From JAGOFO01 sp964522105 (GTDB taxonomy: Bacteria > Myxococcota_A > UBA9042 > DTJE01), in assembly GCA_964522105.1 (NCBI GenBank), contig CAZFVA010000009.1, forward strand, positions 1 to 64,000: DNA of 64,000 bases, given 5' to 3'. Below the pieces are notes generated by a model, which made no database searches, was not told the DNA's origin, and saw nothing but the letters and a program-made list of their open reading frames with translations. Both the position numbers and the translations under genes were made by a program. Within the stretch, counting starts at the first letter, position 1, and each line of letters opens with the position of its first letter. Shown piece after piece: positions 31,564 through 39,944 of this stretch.

Positions 31564-32910
31564 CTATTCCTTCTTCTTCGCGTTCCAGACCAGGGCGGCG
31601 AAGACGACGGACAGTGCGGCGGCGGCGATCCAGTAGATGAAGATTTCGTCGAAGTTGTAGACGGCTTTTCCGTCCACCATTGTCTTGTGGGATTCAAGGA
31701 TTGCGCCGCTGACGACGTCCTGGACAGCGGCCCCGGCGTAGGCGAACAGCCCGATGATGCCTTTGACGGCTCCGGCCGCGCGCTTCGGGCACAGGTCAAT
31801 GGCGGAAAGTCCGCCCAGGAAGACGATCAGCGCGCCGATTGCGAACCCGAAGACCCCCATCGTGGCAGCGTCCAGCAGGTAGTAACCGGCCGGGATGTAA
31901 CGAAGTCCCACAAGCGACCCGACCGCCAGCAATCCGTAAATGACTGTGGGCCAGTTGCGGTTCCCGTTGAAGACCTTGTCTGAAAACAGGCCGCAGCTTG
32001 AAGCCCCGACGTAGCCAAGGATCGGGAACACGGTCAGGATGGCCCCCGCCTGCACCAGCGAATAATCCTTTTCAACCTGCAGGAACATGACGCCCCAACT
32101 CATGATGGCGTAGCGGGCCACGTACATCATGGCGGCGGCCATGCCCAATATCCAGACGGCAGGCGTTTTGATGACTTCCAGTTGAAGCTGTCCGACTGAC
32201 TCCCCGACTATTGGCGGGCCTGCCGAAAAATCCTCTCTGAATTCGGCCACATGCGGCAGTCCGTAAGTCTGTGGACGGTCGGCAAGCAGGCGGAACAACA
32301 GGATGCCCGCGATCACGCACACGATGCCGGGGCCCCAGAAACCCCAGCGCCAGCTTGTATAGCTGACAAGCGTCGCCGTGCCCAGAAAGCTGATGGCCTC
32401 GCCGATATGGTCGGACCCGCACCAGATGCCGTAGTAGGTGCCGCGTTCCTTGTTGGAAAACCACTGGCACAGCGACACGGTGCTGGGGGCCGAGCCCATC
32501 GACTGGAACCACCCGTTGATGGCCCAGATGGCCAGAAACAGCCAGAAAGCTTCAGTAAAACCAAGCGCGATGTTGGCCAGCGCCGACACCAGCAGCCCGG
32601 TCGACATGAACCTGCGGATGTTGCTGCGGTCCGACAGAAATCCGTTTGTGAAGCGGCCAAGGCCGGTCACGATCAGTAGCACGGCCCCGATTATGCCCAT
32701 CTGTTTTGCGTCAAAAACGCCTGCGTCCAGCATCGGTTTTTTGGCGACTGACAGGCTTAGCCGACACGTGTAAAACAGGCCGTAACCGATTGTAAGACTT
32801 AAGAAAACTTGCCAGCGCATGCGCGTGTAAATCTTGCGAATCAGGTCGGGGTCTTTCAGCAGGGGCTTGTCGGGGCCGGTTTTATAGAAGTTGATGATCT
32901 GCTTAAACAC
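31564..32910 (-). CDS. Organophosphate:phosphate antiporter-type MFS transporter (GlpT/UhpT/UhpC-like)
   Basis: A GTG at 32910 is the likely start: AGGAGG lies 4 bp upstream and the resulting N-terminus F-K-Q-I-I-N-F-Y-K-T-G-P-D-K-P-L-L matches the OPA family. The product is 448 residues with twelve hydrophobic segments. Y-G-L-F-Y-T-C-R-L-S-L-S-V-A-K-K-P holds an Arg in helix 1 like the substrate-binding Arg of GlpT, and G-R-F-T-N-G-F-L-S-D-R is the helix 2-3 loop. Members exchange sugar- or glycerol-phosphate for phosphate or act as sensors (UhpC). It follows the carbamoyltransferase gene after 31 bp and may be cotranscribed. Confidence 0.88.
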   Translation of the reverse strand: MFKQIINFYKTGPDKPLLKDPDLIRKIYTRMRWQVFLSLTIGYGLFYTCRLSLSVAKKPMLDAGVFDAKQMGIIGAVLLIVTGLGRFTNGFLSDRSNIRRFMSTGLLVSALANIALGFTEAFWLFLAIWAINGWFQSMGSAPSTVSLCQWFSNKERGTYYGIWCGSDHIGEAISFLGTATLVSYTSWRWGFWGPGIVCVIAGILLFRLLADRPQTYGLPHVAEFREDFSAGPPIVGESVGQLQLEVIKTPAVWILGMAAAMMYVARYAIMSWGVMFLQVEKDYSLVQAGAILTVFPILGYVGASSCGLFSDKVFNGNRNWPTVIYGLLAVGSLVGLRYIPAGYYLLDAATMGVFGFAIGALIVFLGGLSAIDLCPKRAAGAVKGIIGLFAYAGAAVQDVVSGAILESHKTMVDGKAVYNFDEIFIYWIAAAALSVVFAALVWNAKKKE

Positions 32911-32941
32911 CGGGCCTCCTGAAATCACGGGCAGTCCGGGC

Positions 32942-34654
32942 CTACAGAATCGAGCGGTTCTTCACCAGCAGCACGTCTTCAAGAACAAGGAAGTCCTGGC
33001 CGGTCGTCAGGAAGCACTTCACCGCGTCGGACGGCGAGTTGACGATAGGTTCGCCACGGATATTGAACGATGTGTTCAGGACCATCGGCGTGCCGGTCTG
33101 CTTTTCAAAACTTGATATCAGGCGGAAGTAGTTCGGGTTCTGTTCCTGCGTCACAGTCTGGACGCGTGCGCCGCCGTCAACGTGTGTAACTGCCCGGGCT
33201 TCATCAAGTTTTTCAGGTCTCGTCGGGTAAACGCGCAGCATGAACGGCGAAAAGGTGCAGCCTTCAAAGTATTCATTGGCGCGGTGCGCGTGAATTGACG
33301 GGGCGAACGGCCGGAAGCCCTCGCGGAACTTCACTGTGGCGTTCAGGCGGTCTTTCATGGCAGCCGGGCGCGGGTCCGAAAGTGTGCTGCGGTTGCCAAG
33401 CGCGCGCGGTCCGAATTCGGCGCGGCCCTGGAACACACTGCCGATGTAGCCTTTTGCCAGAAGCTGACCTGCCGTTTCCCAGGCGTCGGCCGGAGTCAGG
33501 TACTCAATACTGCCTTTTTCAAGCGTATCAAGGACTTCGTCCATGTTTGACTGCGGTCCGAGGTATTCAAGCAGCATCTCGGCGCGGTCGCGCGGACGGC
33601 CCTCGATGCAGTGGTTTACGTACAGCGCGGCACCAAGGCTGGTCCCGGCATCGCCGGACGCAGGCTGGAAAAAGTAGTCTTCAAAGATGTCTTCGCGCAG
33701 CAGGCGGCCGTTTGCAGAACAGTTCAGCGTTACGCCGCCCGACATGCACAGGACTTTCATCCCGGTTTTTGCCTTTGCAAGGCGCGCCAGGTGGATGATT
33801 GCTTCTTCCAGCATGGCCTGCAGGCTGGCAGCGATGTCTTCGTCGCGGGTCGTGATGGCCGACTCTGCCTTGCGAGGTTCGCCGAACAAGGTTACGAACT
33901 TTTCACTGTATCTGGTCGGTCTTTCCGCAAAGAAGCTGAACCACGTCAGGTCCAGCTCGTAGCCGTCGTCGGTCAGGCGACAAATCTTTCTGAATTCATC
34001 AAGATATCTTGGGGTTCCGTAGGAAGCCAGGCCCATGACCTTGCCTTCGCCCGAGTTGGCCTTGAAGCCAAGAAACTGGGTGACGGCGGCGTACATCGCG
34101 CCAAGCGAGTGCGGGAATTCGCGCGACCAGACGCGCTTGATTTCGGTTGTGCCGCCGACCTTGCGGCCGGTCCAGATTGTCGTCGCGTCGCGTTCGCCGT
34201 AGCCGTCAACGGTCAGGATGGCTGCTTCAAGGTGCGGTGACGTAAACAGGGCCCCGGCGGCGTGCGCCAGATGGTGTGTAACGTAGTAAACCTTGAATTT
34301 CTTTCCGGTATCCAGGTGGAAAACCTGCTCCATGACGTCGGGCACGCGGCCGACCTTCGGAAGCAGGAAATTCGGTACGTCGTAAAGAAATTCCATGTGA
34401 TGTCGGGGTGTTGACGACATGCGCCAGTTCGGGGTCTGGGCGTGAATCGCCGGGTTCCAGAAGAAAGCGACAGAATCGACGTCGGCCAGTTTCGTTTTGC
34501 CCGACGCCAGACATGCGGAAATTGCCTGTTCCGGAAAGCCCGAAAAGTGCTTTTCGCGGCGGAAGCGCTCTTCCTGAACGGCCATCGTTATGCGGTCATC
34601 GACCAGCATTGATGCGGCCGAGTCGTTACTGAAGTTAATACCCAGAATCTTCAT
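32942..34654 (-). CDS. Carbamoyltransferase (NodU/TobZ family)
   Basis: 570 residues, normal for the family. The N-terminal domain begins I-L-G-I-N-F-S-N-D-S-A-A, has A-V-Q-E-E-R-F and the H-H-L-A-H cluster at 127-131 (Fe/ATP site, YgjD-like), and then V-D-G-Y-G-E-R-D-A-T and G-G-V-T-L-N-C-S-A-N-G. The C-terminal YrdC-like region contains G-R-A-E-F-G-P-R-A-L-G-N-R-S and F-N-I-R-G-E-P-I-V-N-S-P-x-D-A. These enzymes carbamoylate hydroxyl groups of sugars or natural products using carbamoyl phosphate and ATP. No glycosyl or polyketide genes are adjacent; the acceptor is unknown. AGGGGA precedes the ATG. Confidence 0.95.
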   Translation of the reverse strand: MKILGINFSNDSAASMLVDDRITMAVQEERFRREKHFSGFPEQAISACLASGKTKLADVDSVAFFWNPAIHAQTPNWRMSSTPRHHMEFLYDVPNFLLPKVGRVPDVMEQVFHLDTGKKFKVYYVTHHLAHAAGALFTSPHLEAAILTVDGYGERDATTIWTGRKVGGTTEIKRVWSREFPHSLGAMYAAVTQFLGFKANSGEGKVMGLASYGTPRYLDEFRKICRLTDDGYELDLTWFSFFAERPTRYSEKFVTLFGEPRKAESAITTRDEDIAASLQAMLEEAIIHLARLAKAKTGMKVLCMSGGVTLNCSANGRLLREDIFEDYFFQPASGDAGTSLGAALYVNHCIEGRPRDRAEMLLEYLGPQSNMDEVLDTLEKGSIEYLTPADAWETAGQLLAKGYIGSVFQGRAEFGPRALGNRSTLSDPRPAAMKDRLNATVKFREGFRPFAPSIHAHRANEYFEGCTFSPFMLRVYPTRPEKLDEARAVTHVDGGARVQTVTQEQNPNYFRLISSFEKQTGTPMVLNTSFNIRGEPIVNSPSDAVKCFLTTGQDFLVLEDVLLVKNRSIL

Positions 34655-35030
34655 TGGTGTTTCCCCTGTCCCCTTAAACCCGGCCCCGGTCGAATCCCCC
34701 GGCTGGTAATTCTAGCAGGTTGTGCGCGGATGGTGGAACAGACGAATTTTCACAGTCCGCCGGGCCATCCCGCCGTGTGTTCAGGAACGCGCCGAAGCCC
34801 GCCGCGCTGGCCATCTTCAGGTCCTCAATATAGAAGGCAGGGCCGCGACCAGGCGCGAGGGGGAGTTCGTACCCGGGACACTCCGGAGGCGGGCGACACC
34901 TTGCGGGGCACTAATGACCGTCGCCCGCCGAGGTAGTAGCGCGGACATGGGGCAGAGCCCCGTGGCCGACGCGCGTCCCGGGACGACTCACCGGAGCGCC
35001 CAGCGGCCCGGGTATTCACTCAAACTATGA
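34655..35030 (-). other. GC-rich structured intergenic region of unknown nature
   Basis: 376 bp between the TMTC-like stop and the carbamoyltransferase start. Its base composition is visibly more GC-rich than the flanking genes. It contains a perfect 10-bp inverted repeat, GGCGGGCGAC/GTCGCCCGCC, around a 22-base loop (about 34885-34926), and a second hairpin GGGGC-AGA-GCCCC (about 34950-34962). I do not recognise tmRNA, RNase P, 6S or SRP RNA in it. A minus-strand frame without a start (about 34675-34910) also looks mildly coding (F-Y-I-E-D-L-K-M-A-S-A-A-G-F-G). It could be a structured RNA, a 5' leader of the carbamoyltransferase or a foreign remnant. Confidence 0.4.
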
Positions 35031-36695
35031 TTAGGGGTGCAGCAGGCCGACGCGGCGGGCGAGGTCGATTTCCCTGTATTTCAGCAGCTCCATTCTGGCC
35101 AGCTCGACTGGTGTGTGGGTATTGTCGTCAGGTAAAGGGGCCATTCGCAGGGTAGTTTTGGCCGATGTTATGTCGCCGGATCTGGCCTGAGCGACGGCCA
35201 GCAAAGCGTGCCCGATGGCCAGTGACGGCGACATTTCAATAACGGTTTTAAAAGGTTCAATCGCCTTGTGCGGCGTCTTTTTTTCCAGGTACAGCCTTCC
35301 AAGCCCGAGATTCGCCGAAATCGACGTCGGGAAGTCCCGCACAGTCACGGTCAGCATCGACTCGCTTGATTTCCACTGGTTGGAGCGGATCGCGGTCAAC
35401 CCGGCGAAAGCCAGAACCATGATCGCCACCAGAATCATGCCGGGCTTAGCCAGTCTGTGGTCAGCAGGTATGGCAAAAGCTGCGCCGACTGCCGCCATAA
35501 TCAGGCCGACAACGGGAACGTACATAAACCGGTCACCGGCGGCGTCAAAGAACGGGATGATGTGCGACACGGGAAGCAGAGCGACCAGAAAAAATGCCAG
35601 ACCGCCTGACATCAGCGGGTACTTCTTCATGGTGCCGAACATCGCTGCCACAATCAGGGCAAGCAGCAGGAAGCCTGCGGCGATGTCGGGTTCAAGGATT
35701 GAACGCGGAACCCCGAGGATTCCCCAGTCATAGAACGGACACAGCGGCCATGGGGCAATCGCAAGACGAATGTACAGATAGAAGATCCTGCCGAACATCA
35801 GTACCGACTGCCCGACCGTAAGTCCTTCAAAGTACGTGTAAACGCCTTCGCCGGTAAACTGCGAGCGCAGTACCAGCCAGACAATCCCGACAACGCCAAG
35901 CGGCAGATATACCGACATGATGCGGTGCAGCGAGCTTTTTGGCGATTTCCAGGCCAGCCGTCCGCCCAGCAGGTCCATTACAAATAGAAGTCCCGGAATA
36001 ACCAGCGTAATTTCTTTGGAAAGAAGTCCGGCAGCGAAACAGATCATGGCACCGACAATCGCCAGAAATCCTGAATGCTCTGCAACCAGTGGCCCGGCTC
36101 CGGTCGCGCCCCCGGCCTGACCCACGTCCGTCCTGCGTCCCGGCGTCAGCAACAGCAGCGTCGCAAACGTAAACAGCCCCGACAGCAGCGTTGTCCGGTA
36201 CGAAACCAGATTAACTGCCTCGGTCGAAACGGGGTGAACCGCCCAAAGCAGAGCCCCGACAAATGCTCCAATCAGCACCCGTCGCTGCGTCAGTCCGCCT
36301 GCCGCGCCGCCAGGCCCCGCACCCGCAGTGCCCGCGAAAACGCGCAGCAGCCACAGAAACAACAGGCACGCCGCCACCAGATGAATTGCAAGATTTGTGG
36401 TGTGAAAAACCAGTTTGTCTGCGCCACCGATGGCCCAGTCAAGCGTCATCGAAGTCAGCGCCATCGGCCTGAAGTACGGCTTGTTCTGAGCCTTGCCAAG
36501 CTCATAGTCAACGTCCCCGGCCCACGACTGCACAAAGAACCCCGGTATGCTTGAAAGCTTCGTGATCGGCGGATTTTTCAGGACAAGATACTCGTCATCC
36601 CACGCGAATTCGTTGAAGAACACCGGCAGGTACGCGGCGGTTGCTGCTGCAACAATTATCAGGCATCCCAGGACTTTTTGTCTGATCCCTGCCAT
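35031..36695 (-). CDS. TMTC-like polytopic membrane protein with C-terminal TPRs
   Basis: The ATG at 36695 overlaps the rhomboid gene by 37 bp; 554 residues. The first luminal loop has N-E-F-A-W-D-D-E-Y, the D-D motif of GT-C glycosyltransferases, and Y-F-R-P-M-A-L-T-S-M, which is typical of TMTC O-mannosyltransferase relatives. About ten hydrophobic segments follow, then two to three TPRs (L-G-L-G-R-L-Y-L-E-K, A-L-L-A-V-A-Q-A-R-S-G). GT-C enzymes use a lipid-linked sugar on the outer side of the inner membrane; donor and acceptor are not known here. A paralogue is at 53911-55608. Last gene of an operon with ompH and the rhomboid gene. Confidence 0.8.
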   Translation of the reverse strand: MAGIRQKVLGCLIIVAAATAAYLPVFFNEFAWDDEYLVLKNPPITKLSSIPGFFVQSWAGDVDYELGKAQNKPYFRPMALTSMTLDWAIGGADKLVFHTTNLAIHLVAACLLFLWLLRVFAGTAGAGPGGAAGGLTQRRVLIGAFVGALLWAVHPVSTEAVNLVSYRTTLLSGLFTFATLLLLTPGRRTDVGQAGGATGAGPLVAEHSGFLAIVGAMICFAAGLLSKEITLVIPGLLFVMDLLGGRLAWKSPKSSLHRIMSVYLPLGVVGIVWLVLRSQFTGEGVYTYFEGLTVGQSVLMFGRIFYLYIRLAIAPWPLCPFYDWGILGVPRSILEPDIAAGFLLLALIVAAMFGTMKKYPLMSGGLAFFLVALLPVSHIIPFFDAAGDRFMYVPVVGLIMAAVGAAFAIPADHRLAKPGMILVAIMVLAFAGLTAIRSNQWKSSESMLTVTVRDFPTSISANLGLGRLYLEKKTPHKAIEPFKTVIEMSPSLAIGHALLAVAQARSGDITSAKTTLRMAPLPDDNTHTPVELARMELLKYREIDLARRVGLLHP

Positions 36696-37405
36696 TGGCT
36701 GTTGATTCTCCGTAGTCTGCGACGCGCCTTCAACCATTTAATCTTATTGCTGATCCGCAATACTATCCATTCGCGATACTTGCGATTCCACGGTCTGCGG
36801 AAGAACAGCCATGCGCCAATCATACCGCCGCCATGAACGGCGAACGCGATCGGCACGTCCAGAACGTACATCACGGCATCGACCGCTATAGCTGCCCAGA
36901 CGATGTTTTTTGCCTTCAGGGGCGCGACCATCATCACGCGCAGCTCGACCTCGGGAAACACGAACCCGAATCCGACCACAATGCCCATGATGGCGCCGGA
37001 CGCGCCAATCGCCGGGGTCGTCGGGTCGCCGACCACCCACTGCCACAGGCAGAACAGCACAGATCCGCACACTGTTGAAATCAGATAAAGCCAGTAAAAA
37101 CGGCGTGTTCCAATTACCTTTTCAAGCCATGGTCCGATGCTGGCCAGCGCAATCATGTTGAAGACGATGTGCATGATGCTGTTGATATCATGCAGAAACG
37201 CCATCGTCAGGATTGTCCAGGGCTTCAGAATAACGGTGGCAGGAATCAGTGCGCCGTTCTGCAGAACAAGCTGGGCGGCGTAAGGGAAGCGGTAAACAAG
37301 AATCAGGACAAGGACATGCACCGCAACGCATATGGCAATGATGGTTCCGACAGCCTGTGTGGGCACCGGAAACCACCGCCGCAGACCCGAGTAAGCGCGG
37401 CGCAA
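36659..37405 (-). CDS. Rhomboid-family intramembrane serine protease
   Basis: 248 residues with six hydrophobic segments. The catalytic Ser is in G-A-S-G-A-I-M-G and the His in A-V-H-G-G-G-M-I-G-A-W, as in rhomboids; H-I-V-F-N-M provides the His/Asn oxyanion region of helix 2, and helix 1 leads into W-T-I-L-T-M-A-F-L-H. The C-terminal tail is Arg-rich and cytoplasmic. Rhomboids cleave membrane-anchored proteins within the membrane. It starts 30 bp after the ompH gene and overlaps the TMTC-like gene. Confidence 0.92.
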   Translation of the reverse strand: MRRAYSGLRRWFPVPTQAVGTIIAICVAVHVLVLILVYRFPYAAQLVLQNGALIPATVILKPWTILTMAFLHDINSIMHIVFNMIALASIGPWLEKVIGTRRFYWLYLISTVCGSVLFCLWQWVVGDPTTPAIGASGAIMGIVVGFGFVFPEVELRVMMVAPLKAKNIVWAAIAVDAVMYVLDVPIAFAVHGGGMIGAWLFFRRPWNRKYREWIVLRISNKIKWLKARRRLRRINSQWQGSDKKSWDA

Positions 37406-37435
37406 TGTAATTCTCCTGAAGTGCTGAAGTTGAAA

Positions 37436-37954
37436 CTACTTGCCGGAGCCTGCATCAAAAAGCTGGATAACGCGGTCGGTCAGGTCAACTTTGTCGGAAA
37501 CGAACAGACCGGCGGTTGAATGAAGAATCGCCGTGTAGCTTTCGTCCTTGCCGATCTTCAGAATAATCTTTTCAAAACGGGTCAGAAGCGGCGTCGTCAG
37601 TTCCTGCTCGCGTTCAGCCAGTTCTTTCTGGTTGGCAGCGTAGAATTCCTGAAGCTCAAGGCCCTTCTTCTGGTATTCCTGAAGCTTGGTGCGCTTCATG
37701 TCGTCATTCCACATTGTGCCCTGGGTCTTCATGTTGTCTTCAAGCTTTTTCAGTTCGTCCTGCTTCGTATTCAGTTCCTTCTGCTTGCGCGTAGTCTGGT
37801 CCTGAAGCTTTTTCAGAACGGCTTTGCCTTCTTTGGACTCGGCAACGGCGCGCTGAATATTCACGAACCCAAACTTCTGCTGGGCAAGAGCGGGGAACGA
37901 CAGAATCATAACGCCAGCAAGAACGCCAATAGTGCACAGTCTGCGGAAATTCAT
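37436..37954 (-). CDS. skp: OmpH/Skp-family periplasmic chaperone
   Basis: The ATG at 37954 has GGAGGT six bases upstream and starts a signal peptide (about 1-25, ending P-A-L-A-Q); 172 residues in all. The mature protein begins K-F-G-F-V-N-I-Q-R-A-V, the first Skp strand, and continues as two long charged helices (K-K-L-Q-D-Q-T-T-R-K-Q-K-E-L-N and L-A-E-R-E-Q-E-L). Skp trimers hold unfolded outer-membrane proteins. In many genomes it is next to bamA or lpxD; here it heads an operon with a rhomboid and a TMTC-like gene. Confidence 0.9.
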   Translation of the reverse strand: MNFRRLCTIGVLAGVMILSFPALAQQKFGFVNIQRAVAESKEGKAVLKKLQDQTTRKQKELNTKQDELKKLEDNMKTQGTMWNDDMKRTKLQEYQKKGLELQEFYAANQKELAEREQELTTPLLTRFEKIILKIGKDESYTAILHSTAGLFVSDKVDLTDRVIQLFDAGSGK

Positions 37955-38024
37955 CCGGGTACCTCCAGTTTTGTCATCAGGAGCCTGAAACATCATTAAC
38001 AGCTTCGGGCATCGTAGCGCCGCA

Positions 38025-38053
38025 ATATTCTGATAATCGAACACGCAAGTCAA
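38025..38053 (-). promoter_or_regulatory. Candidate promoter for the ompH operon
   Basis: On the minus strand TTGACT (38048-38053), a 17-bp spacer and GAATAT (38025-38030). It lies about 70 bp upstream of the ATG at 37954. The -35 matches the consensus at five of six bases and the -10 at three. Confidence 0.4.
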
Positions 38054-38222
38054 CCACGATACAACCAACGCACCTGCTGAATAATTATTCCCGGACCGCA
38101 AATCCTGTCCAAATCTTCCTTGACGCTATTGCCCCGAAAGGACGCCTGCGTTACCCTTTCGAGACTTTCCGGATGACTAAGCCGGTCGGGATTTCCCGGC
38201 CCGATTACTGGCGGTATCGGCC

Positions 38223-39071
38223 ATGCGTAAGTTGACGGCGTTGTCTTTCAAGGCCCTGAAAGGAAAAGAAAAGTTGGTCGTGATGACCTGCTATGATGCT
38301 TCCTTTGCAAGGCTGGTGTGTGCCGGAAGTGTTGACGCGATTCTTGTTGGCGATTCGCTTGGTAACGTGATTCAGGGTCGCGACAGCACCCTTGAAGTTA
38401 CCCTTGATGACGTCATTTATCACACGCGTTGTGTTCGGCGTGGCGCCGGTCCTGATATGCACATTATTGCCGACATGCCGTTCATGACTTTCCAGATTTC
38501 ATCGGAAGAGGCGCTTCGGAACGCCGGCCGGTTGATTTCTGAAGGTCGCGCCAATGCTGTGAAGCTTGAAGGCGGCGTGCGGTCGGCCGATGCCATATCC
38601 AGAATTGTTGGTGCCGGGATTCCCGTCATGGGTCACGTCGGTCTGACCCCGCAGTCAGTCAACGAATTCGGCGGTTACAAGGTACAGGGACGCGATGTCG
38701 GTGCCGCAGCCACGATAATGGCGGACGCCATTGCTGTCGCTGAAGCCGGTGCGTACTCGCTTGTTCTTGAAGGGATTCCGGCAGATCTGGCCGCAGAAAT
38801 TACGGCAGCAGTCAATATTCCAACAATCGGTATCGGGGCTTCGGCCAACTGCGACGGGCAGGTGCTGGTGCTTTATGATCTTCTGGGCATGGACCCGGAT
38901 TTCAATCCGAAATTTCTGAAGAAATATGACAACTTCGCTGACAGGGTCGTCAGCGCCGTGGCCGCGTTCGGGGATGAAGTCAGAAAAGGGGACTATCCCG
39001 GACCGCAACACTCGTTCACAGGCGGCGCACTTTATTCCACGGGCCAGTCCGCTGGAAACGGTGGGGATTGA
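38223..39071 (+). CDS. panB: 3-methyl-2-oxobutanoate hydroxymethyltransferase
   Basis: First step of pantothenate synthesis: ketoisovalerate plus methylene-tetrahydrofolate gives ketopantoate. 282 residues with the family motifs M-T-C-Y-D-A-S-F-A (residue ~19), the metal-binding L-V-G-D-S-L-G-N-V-I-Q-G, A-D-M-P-F-M-T, A-V-K-L-E-G-G, M-G-H-V-G-L-T-P-Q-S and I-G-I-G-A-S-A-N-C-D-G-Q-V-L-V. Cytoplasmic TIM-barrel decamer in the family. The stop TGA overlaps the panC start (TGATG). Confidence 0.98.
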   Translation: MRKLTALSFKALKGKEKLVVMTCYDASFARLVCAGSVDAILVGDSLGNVIQGRDSTLEVTLDDVIYHTRCVRRGAGPDMHIIADMPFMTFQISSEEALRNAGRLISEGRANAVKLEGGVRSADAISRIVGAGIPVMGHVGLTPQSVNEFGGYKVQGRDVGAAATIMADAIAVAEAGAYSLVLEGIPADLAAEITAAVNIPTIGIGASANCDGQVLVLYDLLGMDPDFNPKFLKKYDNFADRVVSAVAAFGDEVRKGDYPGPQHSFTGGALYSTGQSAGNGGD

Positions 39072-39943
39072 TGGTTGTAGAAGACATAGCCGTTGCCGAA
39101 ACGGTGGCAGCCATGAAGAACCTGGTCCGCGACTGGCGGCATCAGGGGCTGACCGTTTCGCTTGTTCCGACGATGGGTGCTCTTCATCAGGGCCATCTTG
39201 ATCTGGTTCGACGTGCCCGCCTTGATTCCGACCGTGTCGTCGTCAGTATTTTTGTAAATCCAGCCCAGTTCGGCCCCAACGAAGATTTCAGCAGGTATCC
39301 GCGCGATCTGGATGGCGATCTTGCCAGTCTGGCTTCGGTTGGCGTTGATGCCGTTTTCTTTCCGACCCCGGCGTTGATGTATCCCGAAGGTTTTCAGACG
39401 GCCGTTGAACTTACGAAGCTGCCGCGCCACCTGTGCGGGCTGACGCGCCAGAACCATTTTGCCGGCGTCGCCCTTGTCGTTTTGAAGCTGTTTAACATCT
39501 GTGACCCCGATTTTGCCGTGTTCGGCCTTAAAGATTTTCAACAGGTTCGCGTGATCGAGCAGATGGTGGCCGACCTGAATCTTGATGTGAAGATTGTCCG
39601 TTATCCGACCGTCCGCGAGCCTGACGGCCTGGCAATGTCTTCCAGAAACGCTTACTTGACGCCGCGTCAGCGTACAGATGCCCTGGTTATTGTCAGGACG
39701 CTTGAAGCGGTGGCGGGCCAGATTGAATCCGGCGCAACCGACGTCAAGGCCCTGATTGACATGGCTGTGGCGGCGATGACAGCCGGTGGCGGTGAAGTCG
39801 AATATTTCAGAATCTGCAGTCCGGTCACTCTTGATGATGCCGACCGTATCGTTGGTGAAATGCTGCTGGTGACTGCCGTCAAGTTCGGCACCACCCGGCT
39901 TATTGATAATCGCCTTGTGATGGCGGGCGATGTGAGGTCTTAG
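39071..39943 (+). CDS. panC: Pantothenate synthetase
   Basis: Joins pantoate and beta-alanine using ATP. 290 residues from the ATG at 39071, coupled to panB by a TGATG overlap. The motif V-P-T-M-G-A-L-H-Q-G-H holds the nucleotide-binding HxGH His, followed by S-I-F-V-N-P-A-Q-F-G-P-N-E-D, G-L-T-R-Q-N-H-F-A-G-V, F-G-L-K-D-F-Q-Q and the K-M-S-K-S equivalent A-M-S-S-R-N-A-Y-L. The product is complete. One base separates it from the transketolase gene. Confidence 0.97.
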   Translation: MVVEDIAVAETVAAMKNLVRDWRHQGLTVSLVPTMGALHQGHLDLVRRARLDSDRVVVSIFVNPAQFGPNEDFSRYPRDLDGDLASLASVGVDAVFFPTPALMYPEGFQTAVELTKLPRHLCGLTRQNHFAGVALVVLKLFNICDPDFAVFGLKDFQQVRVIEQMVADLNLDVKIVRYPTVREPDGLAMSSRNAYLTPRQRTDALVIVRTLEAVAGQIESGATDVKALIDMAVAAMTAGGGEVEYFRICSPVTLDDADRIVGEMLLVTAVKFGTTRLIDNRLVMAGDVRS

Positions 39944-39944
39944 A

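Noticed and set aside
34722..35030. Plus-strand 102-residue reading frame upstream of the TMTC-like stop
   Set aside because: Arg/Pro-rich composition, no ribosome-binding site and overlap with strong hairpins; typical of spurious frames in GC-rich DNA.
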